From: Acidimicrobiales bacterium
Lineage (GTDB): Bacteria > Actinomycetota > Acidimicrobiia > Acidimicrobiales > SHLQ01
Direction of reading: 5' to 3'
Assembly: GCA_013002375.1 (NCBI GenBank)
Contig: JABDJW010000252.1
Span: 1-32,164 of the forward strand
Length of the DNA stretch: 32,164 nucleotides
In this document: positions 1-8,037 of the stretch, in pieces
Numbering within the stretch: the stretch's first letter is position 1
How the letters are laid out: every line of letters begins with the position of its first letter
The notes under the pieces: model-generated
Database searches by the model: none
What the model saw: only the letters and a program-made list of their open reading frames with translations
What the model was told of the DNA's origin: nothing
Translations under genes and position numbers: made by a program

Positions 1-1
1 G

Positions 2-346
2 GTGCGGGTGGTTACGGCCTACCGAGCGCCGGCGGTCGCGACCGATAGCGCCGGCGCCTATTTTCGGGCGTTCGAAAAGGCAGAGGCGACCGCCCGCCGG
101 CGGGTGGCCGACGCCATCGACCGAAGCGGTGGTGGGCTGGTGGTCGATCACGTGGTCGCGCTGGGGCCGATCGACAAGATCTTGCTCGAGCACAGTGCGG
201 ACGCCGCCATGATCGTGGTTGGCGTCCGGCCCAACGACAGCTGGATCGATCGCCTACGCCCGTCGTTGACCAGTCGCTTGGTCGAACGGGCGCGAGTACC
301 GGTCGTCGCGGCCCCACCCCGCATGGCCCCGGCCCACGCCGCTTGA
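2..346 (+). CDS. Universal stress protein (UspA) family, C-terminal part, 5' truncated by window edge
   Basis: 114 aa; 'ILLEHSADAAMIVVGVRPNDSWIDRLRPSLTSRLVERARVPVVAAPP' matches the Usp C-terminal pattern (A-D-.-IVVG...S...L......PVVvvP). Confidence 0.75.
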   Translation: MRVVTAYRAPAVATDSAGAYFRAFEKAEATARRRVADAIDRSGGGLVVDHVVALGPIDKILLEHSADAAMIVVGVRPNDSWIDRLRPSLTSRLVERARVPVVAAPPRMAPAHAA

Positions 347-375
347 GTCGCACTTTCCCGAAATTCTTGTGGGGG

Positions 376-395
376 ACCACCCTGACGGTGGTTTT
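376..395 (+). terminator. Putative intrinsic terminator between convergent genes
   Basis: ACCACC-CTGAC-GGTGGT stem-loop followed by TTTT, extendable with G-T pairs; lies between the stop of the Usp ORF (346) and the stop of the minus-strand MBL gene (416). Confidence 0.5.
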
Positions 396-415
396 CCGCA
401 AGAAGAACGATCGAG

Positions 416-1288
416 CTACATGTCACCCATGCGGTCGACGAGCTGGTGGAGCAGCGTGTTGAACTGGGCTGGGTCCATGTCGTGGTTCCAGCCGTGGCCG
501 CAGAACAGGCGCCGGAAACGGTAGTCGCTGTCGGCGAAGCGGCCGAGCGAGGCGGTCTGCTCGGGCCACGAGTACCAACAGGCGTTGCGGAACGCACGGA
601 GCTGCTCCCGTCGCGGGTTCCAGGAGAGTGAATCGCCCGAGAACAACAACCCGTCGTCGACGAGGAAAAGCACGCTGCCCTCGGTGTGGCCGGGCACCGG
701 GAACCCGATGACGCCGTCGATGAGCTCGGCCGGCTCGGTGCCTTCGATCAGGTTGGTGGCGTACGGGGCCGCGTCGCGGTCGGTGGTGTGGATCCAGACC
801 TTGGCTCCGAAGCGCTCGGCATAGCGCTCGGCGTCGGCCACGTCGTCGCGGTGGCTGAGCAGGATGTGCGCGATGCCGCCGAGCTCGGCTACCGGCTCGT
901 AGACCTCGCGAGTCCAGCGGGGCGAGTCGATCATCAGGTTCCCGCCCGGCCGGCGCACCAGGTACGAGTGCGCGCCGAACGAGTCGCGGCTGTTGTGGCC
1001 CAGCCGGTAGACGCCGTCGCCGAGATCCTGGGGGAACACCGGTGTCTCGGGCCGCTTGAGCGTGACGTGGCCGACCGACCGGGTCGGGCACACCATCACC
1101 GCCCGCCACGCCATCTCGATCTCGTCGGGGGTCTCGGGCTGATGCACGAACAGCGAGACCCCGTCGTCGGGGTTGCGCTCGATCAGCCCCGGCGCCACCT
1201 GCCGCGCTGCATCGCAGTCGATGCACCGGCGATCGACGTACCAATCACCCGGTGCCCCGCCCGGGTGCCGCTCATCAGGCCTCGCCAT
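416..1288 (-). CDS. MBL-fold metallo-hydrolase with N-terminal ferredoxin-like segment
   Basis: 290 aa; 'CIDCDAARQVAPGL...VMVCPTRSVG' ferredoxin-like N-terminus, then 'LSHRDDVADAERYAERFGA', 'PGHTEGSVLFLVDDGLLFSGDSL', 'CGHG' metallo-beta-lactamase motifs. Confidence 0.8.
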   Translation of the reverse strand: MARPDERHPGGAPGDWYVDRRCIDCDAARQVAPGLIERNPDDGVSLFVHQPETPDEIEMAWRAVMVCPTRSVGHVTLKRPETPVFPQDLGDGVYRLGHNSRDSFGAHSYLVRRPGGNLMIDSPRWTREVYEPVAELGGIAHILLSHRDDVADAERYAERFGAKVWIHTTDRDAAPYATNLIEGTEPAELIDGVIGFPVPGHTEGSVLFLVDDGLLFSGDSLSWNPRREQLRAFRNACWYSWPEQTASLGRFADSDYRFRRLFCGHGWNHDMDPAQFNTLLHQLVDRMGDM

Positions 1289-1396
1289 GGGTGGAGTTTA
1301 GTTGGCTCGTCGGGCTCCCAACCCGAGGCTCGGGGATTCGGCGTGATGCCTCAATTCGACACGTTTGGGATGAGCTGCTCGATAGATTGACCGGCC

Positions 1397-2365
1397 ATGA
1401 GTGCGGTTGTGGCCGAGGGCCTGAAGAAGCATTATGGCGACACCAGGGCCCTGGACGGGCTCGACATGGAGGTCGCCCAAGGAACGGTCTACGGGCTGCT
1501 CGGGCCCAACGGGGCCGGCAAGACCACGGCGGTCAAGGTGATGACCACGCTCGTCAAGCCAACCGATGGTCGGGCGTGGATCGACGGTATCGACGTGGCC
1601 GAGAACCCGCGGGTGGTGCGCACCCGCATCGGTCTCACCGGCCAGTACGCCGCCGTCGAGGAGCGGCTGACCGGACGTGAGAATCTCGAGCTGATCGGCC
1701 GGTACTTTCATCATGCCGGCACCGAACGGTCGGCTCGCGCCATTGAGCTGCTCGCCATGTTCGATCTGACCGAGGCCGGCGACCGAGTGGCGAACACGTA
1801 CAGCGGCGGCATGCGAAGGCGGCTCGACATCGCCATGAGCCTGGTGGCCCGCCCGTCGGTGCTCTTCCTCGACGAACCCACGACCGGGCTCGATCCCCGC
1901 AGCCGCCTGGCCATGTGGGATTTCATCGAACGGTTGGGCGACGAGGGCACTACCGTGTTGCTGACCACCCAATACCTCGAAGAGGCCGATTACCTCGCCG
2001 AGCAGATCATGGTGATCGACCGAGGCCGCAAGATCGCCGAGGGGACGTCCGACCAGCTGAAGGATCAGATCGGCGGCGACAAGGTTCGGGTCACGATCGT
2101 GAAGCCCGAGAACATCCAACGGGCCAAGGAAGCCATCGCTCCACTGTGCGTGGGTACGGTCGAGCAGGATCCCCAATCCGCGCTCACCCTCACCGCGCCG
2201 ATCAATGCGGGTGGGGGAGTGGTGCCGGGCATCATTCGGGCGCTCGACGACGCCGGTGTCGACGTGGTCGATGTCGAGGTGCGTCGACCGACCCTCGACG
2301 ATGTGTTCCTCGTGCTCACCGGTCACGCCGCCGAAGCGGCCGGCGGCGACGGCGAGGACGGCTGA
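1397..2365 (+). CDS. ABC transporter ATP-binding protein, daunorubicin-resistance (DrrA)-like
   Basis: Walker A GPNGAGKTT, signature YSGGMRRRLDIA, Walker B VLFLDEPTTGLDP; C-terminal extension typical of DrrA family. Confidence 0.92.
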   Translation: MSAVVAEGLKKHYGDTRALDGLDMEVAQGTVYGLLGPNGAGKTTAVKVMTTLVKPTDGRAWIDGIDVAENPRVVRTRIGLTGQYAAVEERLTGRENLELIGRYFHHAGTERSARAIELLAMFDLTEAGDRVANTYSGGMRRRLDIAMSLVARPSVLFLDEPTTGLDPRSRLAMWDFIERLGDEGTTVLLTTQYLEEADYLAEQIMVIDRGRKIAEGTSDQLKDQIGGDKVRVTIVKPENIQRAKEAIAPLCVGTVEQDPQSALTLTAPINAGGGVVPGIIRALDDAGVDVVDVEVRRPTLDDVFLVLTGHAAEAAGGDGEDG

Positions 2366-3177
2366 TGGCCATTGCGAGGAGCACGGCCGCGATCGGCGAC
2401 GACGTCATCGGTCTGCGCAACGTCATCACCGATTCCATGACCGAGGCGGGCCGGCACCTGCGGATCCTGCCCCGAAACGTGGAGCTGCTGATCTTCGCCA
2501 CGATCCAACCGGTCATGTTCGTGCTGCTCTTCAGCTACATCTTCGGCGGGTCGATCCAGATCCCCGGCTACGACGACTACGACCAGTATCTGATGCCGGG
2601 CATCTTCGCCCAGTCCGTCGTCTTCGGGTCGGCCTTCACCAGCATCGGGATCGCCGAGGACCTGAGCAAGGGGCTCATCGATCGGCTGCGGTCGCTGCCG
2701 ATCGCGCAATCGTCGGTGCTGATCGGCCGCACGATCTCGGATCTGCTGCGGAACATCATCACCTTCGTGATCATGCTCGTCGTCGCATTCCTCATCGGTT
2801 TCCGATTCGAAGGATCACTCTGGGCCGCGCTGCTGGCAACGCTGCTCCTGCTCTTCTTCAGCTACGGGCTGAGTTGGGTGCAGGCGCTGATCGGTCTCAG
2901 CGTCAGCTCGGTCGAGGCGGCGAACTCGGCCGGATTCATCTGGATGTTCCCCATGACCTTCGTGTCGTCGGCCTTCATCGACACCTCGACCCTGCCGGGA
3001 TGGTTGCAGGAAGTCGCCGACGCCAACCCCTTCACCCATCTCACCAACGCGGCGCGAGCGCTCTACAACGGGAACCCGGTCGGCAACAGCGTGTGGTTGT
3101 CGCTCGCCTGGTCGGTCGGCCTCGTGGCCGTCTTCGCCACGCTGTCCATCCGCAAGTTCAACGAGACCAGTTCCTGA
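2365..3177 (+). CDS. ABC transporter permease (ABC-2 / DrrB-like)
   Basis: Start MAIARSTAAIGDDVIGLRN at ATG 2365 overlapping the upstream stop (TGATG); multiple TM segments; 'IQPVMFVLLFSYIFGGSI...YLMPGIFAQ' ABC-2 pattern. Confidence 0.9.
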   Translation: MAIARSTAAIGDDVIGLRNVITDSMTEAGRHLRILPRNVELLIFATIQPVMFVLLFSYIFGGSIQIPGYDDYDQYLMPGIFAQSVVFGSAFTSIGIAEDLSKGLIDRLRSLPIAQSSVLIGRTISDLLRNIITFVIMLVVAFLIGFRFEGSLWAALLATLLLLFFSYGLSWVQALIGLSVSSVEAANSAGFIWMFPMTFVSSAFIDTSTLPGWLQEVADANPFTHLTNAARALYNGNPVGNSVWLSLAWSVGLVAVFATLSIRKFNETSS

Positions 3178-3227
3178 CCCTAGGCCGTTCGACTCATATC
3201 CCGATCCGATCGGCCGACTGGAATCCC

Positions 3228-3614
3228 ATGTCGGGACTCAAAGAATCTGCCGCGGTGCCTGATCACGGAAAAGCCGGTGAGGCGGGCGAAGGCTCGAGCG
3301 CCGAATCGATCATGGAAGCGCTCTATGCGCAGGCCGCGGCCGATGACCATATTCGCCTCGATCTGATCGAGAAGGCCAGAACGCTGGAGCACCACCACCC
3401 CGGTGCCCGCGACGAGTCGGCCCCGGTTCGTGCCACCGACTGGTCGACGCGCCTGTTGGCCGTCGCCCAGATCGTGATGATCTTCGTGCTGGCCGGTCTG
3501 GTTCTGTTCGGTTCCCGGTTGGGCGACATGGGCGCAGCGCTCACCGTGGGTGGGCTCTCGATCGCCCTCGGATTGGCCTTCCACAGTGGCCGACGCCTTC
3601 TGACGCCGTCCTAA
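3228..3614 (+). CDS. Hypothetical small membrane protein with two predicted TM segments near the C-terminus
   Basis: In-frame ATG at 3228 within the longer ORF 2205..3614; MSGLKESAAVPDHGK...; TM-like 'LLAVAQIVMIFVLAGLVLFG' and 'GAALTVGGLSIALGLAF'. Confidence 0.65.
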   Translation: MSGLKESAAVPDHGKAGEAGEGSSAESIMEALYAQAAADDHIRLDLIEKARTLEHHHPGARDESAPVRATDWSTRLLAVAQIVMIFVLAGLVLFGSRLGDMGAALTVGGLSIALGLAFHSGRRLLTPS

Positions 3615-3693
3615 CAGAATTTGGCGAGGAAAATGTTCGCCTCCCGCATCGCAGGCTCGCCAGATCCGGACAAGGAGCTGCTACAACGAACAC

Positions 3694-4914
3694 ATGGACC
3701 CGACCTATTCCGAAGAAGCCGAAGCGTTCCGTCAGAAGATCCAGGCGTTCCTGGCCGAGAAGCTGCCGGCGAACTGGGCTGGCGTCGGCGCGCTGAGCGA
3801 AGAGGAATATCACGAGTTCGTGGCCAAGTGGCGGCCGGTGCTGGCCGAACACCGCTTCCTGGCCCCGGCCTGGCCGGCCGAGTACGGCGGGGGAGGGCTC
3901 AGCGAGCTCGAGCAAGTGATCCTGGCCGAGGAGTTCCAGGCCGCCGGCGTGCCCATGGGTGGCTCCAACGACACGTTCAGCATCCAGATGGTCGGCAATA
4001 CGATCCTGCACTGGGGCACCGACGAGCAGAAGGCCCACTTCCTCCCCCGGATCATCTCCGGCGAAGACGTGTGGTGCCAGGGCTACAGCGAGCCCGACGC
4101 CGGCAGCGACCTGGCCGGCTTGGGCTGCAAGGCGATGCTCGACGGTGACGAGTGGGTGATCAACGGCCAGAAGATCTGGACGTCGGCCGGCCAGTACGCG
4201 AACTGGATCTTCGTCCTGTGTCGCACCGATCCCGACGCCCCGAAGCACCGTGGCATCAGCTTCTTGTTGTGTCCGATGGATCAACCCGGCATCGAGGTCC
4301 GCCCGATCGAAATGCTCTCGGGTACCGCCGAGTTCAACGAGACCTTCTTCGACAACGCCCGCACGCCGAAGGAGAACGTCGTCGGCGAGGTCAACGGCGG
4401 CTGGGCGGTGGCCATGACCTTGCTCGGCTATGAGCGGGGTGAGAACGCAGCCACGATGCCGATCATGTTCCGAGGGGAAGTCGACAAGCTGATGGCCCTG
4501 GCCAAAGACCGCGGTCGCACCGACGATCCCGTTGTTCGCCAGCGCTTGGCCCAGGCCCACATCGATGTCGAGGTCATGCGGTTTCTCGGGCTCCGCAGCC
4601 TCACCGGCTTCCTGGCCGGCCGGCAGCCGGGCCCGGGCGAATCGTCGTTCAAGCTCTACTGGAGCGAGTACCACAAGAAGATCACCGAACTCGCGGTCGA
4701 CGTGCTGGGCGCCGATGCCATGGTGCCCGGCGATCGCGTGCCGTGGACGTCGTTCCACGCCGACCTCCCCGGGGCGCCCAACGACGCCGCGTCGTGGGTC
4801 GGCATCTTCTACAACGCGCGGGCCGGCACGATCTACGCCGGAACCTCCCAGGTGCAGCGCAACATCATCGGCGAGATGGTGCTCGGGCTGCCCAAGGAAC
4901 CCAAGCCCACCTGA
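3694..4914 (+). CDS. Acyl-CoA dehydrogenase family protein
   Basis: 406 aa; 'WCQGYSEPDAGSDLAGLGCKAMLDGDEWVINGQKIWTSAGQYANWIFVLCRTD' and 'GTSQVQRNIIGEMVLGLPKEP'. Confidence 0.95.
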   Translation: MDPTYSEEAEAFRQKIQAFLAEKLPANWAGVGALSEEEYHEFVAKWRPVLAEHRFLAPAWPAEYGGGGLSELEQVILAEEFQAAGVPMGGSNDTFSIQMVGNTILHWGTDEQKAHFLPRIISGEDVWCQGYSEPDAGSDLAGLGCKAMLDGDEWVINGQKIWTSAGQYANWIFVLCRTDPDAPKHRGISFLLCPMDQPGIEVRPIEMLSGTAEFNETFFDNARTPKENVVGEVNGGWAVAMTLLGYERGENAATMPIMFRGEVDKLMALAKDRGRTDDPVVRQRLAQAHIDVEVMRFLGLRSLTGFLAGRQPGPGESSFKLYWSEYHKKITELAVDVLGADAMVPGDRVPWTSFHADLPGAPNDAASWVGIFYNARAGTIYAGTSQVQRNIIGEMVLGLPKEPKPT

Positions 4915-4982
4915 CCCACCAAGCGGCGGGCGACGACTTGTGACTACGGTCGGGTCATGGAGTTGCCCGGTCCCATCCCGAC

Positions 4983-5915
4983 ATGCTGACCCCGCGCCAA
5001 CGGTCGTATGCCCTGCACGGGGTCTGCGCCGCACTCACCCTCGGCTCGAATCCGCTCGACCGCCACCTCCAGGCGCGCGGTGCGGGGCCGGGGTCGTCGC
5101 TGCTGGTCAACACCACCGGTTGGTACGCGCTGCTGTTCGGGCTCGAACGGCTGAAGCCGGCCGATGCGGGGTGGAACCCGGATGGCGCCGAGGCCCGCAC
5201 CGACGGTGCGTTCTTCGTCACCACCGCCGTGGCCGCCCTCGGCGGGCAGGCCCTCGGCGCCAAGATCCTCCAATGGCTTCGGCCCGATCTCGTGCGACAC
5301 GGCGGTGCGATCGGCAGACTCGGCGTCGTCGGAGGGGTCGTCGTCAGTGTGCTCACCTCCGACTTCGTCCACTACTCGCTGCACCGCCTGAGCCACCAGT
5401 GGGGGCCGGCCTGGCGGGTGCATTCGGTGCACCACAGCCCCGAGGGTTTGCACATCCTCAACGCCAGCCGCTTTCATCCCATCGATGCCGCGGTCGAAGG
5501 CGTGCTCGAGGGTATCGCCCTCGGTCTGTTCGGATTCTCCGAGCGCCAGCACCTGGCGCACCTCACCATGCGCTCGACCTATGGCCAGCTCCAGCACTGC
5601 AACATCGAACTCGACAGCGGGCCGATCGACTTCGTCATGGCCACCCCCGACCTGCACCGCTGGCATCATTCGGAGGTCTATGCCGAAGGCGACAACAACT
5701 ATGGGGCCATCGTGTCGGTGTGGGATCGCCTCTTCGGCACGTTCTTCCGGCCCGAGCGTCCGCTCGATTCACCGCTCGGTGTGGGTCGCATGCCGTCCTT
5801 CCCCCAGCGGTTCAAGAACCTGTTGGCGGTACCGTTTCGATGGGGGGCGATCAAGGAACGCAACGCCGAGACGTGGTACGCGCCCGACAACCCGATCCTG
5901 GAATCTCGATCATGA
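4983..5915 (+). CDS. Sterol desaturase / fatty acid hydroxylase superfamily membrane protein
   Basis: Histidine clusters 'HYSLHRLSHQW', 'HSVHHSPEGLH', 'HRWHHSEVY...NNYGAIVSVWDRLFGTF'. Confidence 0.9.
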   Translation: MLTPRQRSYALHGVCAALTLGSNPLDRHLQARGAGPGSSLLVNTTGWYALLFGLERLKPADAGWNPDGAEARTDGAFFVTTAVAALGGQALGAKILQWLRPDLVRHGGAIGRLGVVGGVVVSVLTSDFVHYSLHRLSHQWGPAWRVHSVHHSPEGLHILNASRFHPIDAAVEGVLEGIALGLFGFSERQHLAHLTMRSTYGQLQHCNIELDSGPIDFVMATPDLHRWHHSEVYAEGDNNYGAIVSVWDRLFGTFFRPERPLDSPLGVGRMPSFPQRFKNLLAVPFRWGAIKERNAETWYAPDNPILESRS

Positions 5916-6700
5916 CCGATGCATCGGGTCGTTACGCGACGGCCGAAGAGGAGGTCGACATCGAGCGGGTCCGGCTCGACATGTTGGCGGCGGTTCGCGA
6001 CCCGTCGACCTTCGAGGTACTCGACCGAGTCGGGATCGGGCCAGGGATGCGCGTGCTCGAAGTCGGGGCGGGTGCGGGCACGGTGAGCGCGTGGATGGCA
6101 GATCGCGTCGGCGGCCCCGGCCAGGTGCTCTCCACCGACATCGATCTGCAGTTTCACGCCGAGATGCCGTCCAACGTCGAGGTGCGCCGGCACGACATCG
6201 AGCGCGATCCGCTTCCCGACTCGACCTTCGACATCGTGCACGCCCGAGCCGTGTTGCAGCACGTGCCCGAGCGCGAGGCGGTCATCCCCAAGCTGATCGC
6301 GTCGCTCAAACCGGGTGGCTGGTTGGTGCTCGAAGACGGGCAGTTCACGGGATTCGGCGCGCAGGGGCTCGCCGAGCCGTACCGGTCGATCCACCAGATC
6401 ATGGCGGCCGGCAGCCAACAGGACTGGCGCGATCCGGACTTCGGCCTCCAGCTCCTCGACCGGATGCGAGGGCATGGGCTGGTCGACCTCGATGTGACGG
6501 GCGACGTGTGGGCGATGCGAGCGGGCGAGCCCTCGGGTGAGTGGTGGTTCCTCGCGCTGGAGCGGGCGATACCCCGCTTGGTCGCGGCTGGCATCACGAC
6601 CGAGGCCGACGCCGCTGCCGCGCTCGACCAGGTTCGGGCGCCTGGTTTCGTCATGATCAGCCCGGTGTCGATGGCCACGGTGGGGCGAAAGCCCGCGTAG
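5912..6700 (+). CDS. Class I SAM-dependent methyltransferase
   Basis: ATG at 5912 overlaps the upstream stop (ATGA); 'MRVLEVGAGAGTVSAWMADRVGGPGQVLSTDID' motif I; 'FDIVHARAVLQHVPER'. Confidence 0.88.
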   Translation: MTDASGRYATAEEEVDIERVRLDMLAAVRDPSTFEVLDRVGIGPGMRVLEVGAGAGTVSAWMADRVGGPGQVLSTDIDLQFHAEMPSNVEVRRHDIERDPLPDSTFDIVHARAVLQHVPEREAVIPKLIASLKPGGWLVLEDGQFTGFGAQGLAEPYRSIHQIMAAGSQQDWRDPDFGLQLLDRMRGHGLVDLDVTGDVWAMRAGEPSGEWWFLALERAIPRLVAAGITTEADAAAALDQVRAPGFVMISPVSMATVGRKPA

Positions 6701-6742
6701 CGCTTCTCGCGCCGCGGGCCGACCCGATACGCTCGGGCGCTC

Positions 6743-7315
6743 ATGGCCGATCAAGCGACCTTTGCCGAACAGGCGATGCCCCTCATGGACTCGCTGTATT
6801 CGGGTGCGTTGCGCATGACCCGCAACCCGGCCGACGCCGAGGATCTCGTGCAGGAGACCTACCTCAAGGCGTATCGAGCCTTCGACAGCTTCGAGGACGG
6901 CACCAACCTCAAGGCGTGGCTGTACCGAATCCTGACCAACACGTACATCAACACGTACCGCAAGAAGCAGCGGCGCCCGCAAGAGACCGATTTCGAAGAC
7001 GTCGAGGATCTGTACCTCTACCGCCGGCTCGGGGGCGGTGAGCTGGCCAGCCGGTCGCGGAGTGCCGAAGACGTCCTGATGGACGGCTTCACCGAGTTCG
7101 AGGTCAAGGAAGCGCTCGAGAGCCTGCCGGAGAACTTCCGGATGCCGGTACTGATGGCCGATGTCGAGAACTTCTCGTACAAGGAGATTGCCGACATCCT
7201 CGATGTGCCGATCGGAACGGTGATGAGCCGTCTCCATCGGGGAAGAAAAGCGTTGCAGAAGGCGTTGTATGAATTCGCACGCGACCGCCGACTTCTGCCC
7301 GAGAGCCAATCATGA
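6743..7315 (+). CDS. sigR: ECF RNA polymerase sigma factor, SigR/SigH type
   Basis: 190 aa; region 2 '[50 protein letters not shown]', region 4 '[27 protein letters not shown]'; followed by an RsrA-like ORF. Confidence 0.85.
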   Translation: MADQATFAEQAMPLMDSLYSGALRMTRNPADAEDLVQETYLKAYRAFDSFEDGTNLKAWLYRILTNTYINTYRKKQRRPQETDFEDVEDLYLYRRLGGGELASRSRSAEDVLMDGFTEFEVKEALESLPENFRMPVLMADVENFSYKEIADILDVPIGTVMSRLHRGRKALQKALYEFARDRRLLPESQS

Positions 7316-7584
7316 CCGAACAAAGTCCTGATCCCCGTGCCGCCGAGCCACTGTGCGGCGACGACCCGTGTTCCGATGCGCTGGGTCGGTTGTACAACTA
7401 TCTCGACCAGACGCTGACCGACGACGTGCGGACCCAGATCCGTGGGCACCTCGACGATTGTGGAAGCTGCCTCGACGCGTTCGATTTCGAAGCCGAACTG
7501 CGCATCGTCGTCGCCCGGAAGTGCCAGGACTCCGTGCCGGAGTCACTGCGCGAACGCATCGCTCGCGAACTCGGCATCGAATAG
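7312..7584 (+). CDS. rsrA: Zinc-containing (ZAS) anti-sigma factor, RsrA-like
   Basis: 90 aa; ATGA overlap with the sigma gene; '[38 protein letters not shown]' with HxxxCxxC motif. Confidence 0.8.
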   Translation: MTEQSPDPRAAEPLCGDDPCSDALGRLYNYLDQTLTDDVRTQIRGHLDDCGSCLDAFDFEAELRIVVARKCQDSVPESLRERIARELGIE

Positions 7585-7594
7585 GCGCCCCGCG

Positions 7595-7747
7595 TCAGTC
7601 GAGGATCTTGCCCCGCATGCGTGGCACGACCATCGGTGCGTGCAGGGCGCAGTAGTCCATGTCGTTGTATCGGCTCAGGACGGCGCCGCATCCCGGCTCC
7701 TCGCAACAGCGCTGCGAGCCCCAAGTCACGTGGTCAGCATCACTCAT
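7595..7747 (-). CDS. Small zinc-ribbon-like protein (50 aa)
   Basis: Protein from the internal ATG: MSDADHVTWGSQRCCEEPGCGAVLSRYNDMDYCALHAPMVVPRMRGKILD; CxxxxC...CxxH arrangement. The longer track ORF start (7873) lies in the palindromic repeat and is probably wrong. Confidence 0.6.
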   Translation of the reverse strand: MSDADHVTWGSQRCCEEPGCGAVLSRYNDMDYCALHAPMVVPRMRGKILD

Positions 7748-7787
7748 GACTGAGCAACCCCGACCGGCCCGCCATTCATTCCCCTCC

Positions 7788-7876
7788 GGGGTCAGACCCC
7801 CATCCCAAGGAGTCTGACCCCAATCCGGCAAATGGGGTCTGACCCCATTTGCGAAAATGGGGTCAGACCCCATTTT
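7788..7876. repeat. Array of GGGGTCAGACCCC-type palindromes including a perfect 21-bp inverted repeat
   Basis: GGGGTCAGACCCC (7788-7800); GTCTGACCCC (7812-7821); AAATGGGGTCTGACCCCATTT (7830-7850) - GCGA - AAATGGGGTCAGACCCCATTT (7855-7875). Confidence 0.9.
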
Positions 7877-8037
7877 GACGGAGCGCGCGAATGTGCTGGT
7901 CAGCGAGGTGCCGGACTCGCGCGGAGGGTGGTTGCGGGGGAAGGAACGCGCCGACGGGTGGAGCGCGACGGGTGGCGAGGACTACGGTGCGCGCGAAGAC
8001 CGGACCGATCGGGGCCGGGCACCACAGGGGGAGCACC

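Noticed and set aside
7830-7876. Perfect hairpin considered as a rho-independent terminator
   Set aside because: It sits upstream of both neighbouring genes (divergent region), and two further units of the same palindrome are nearby, so a repeat element explains it better
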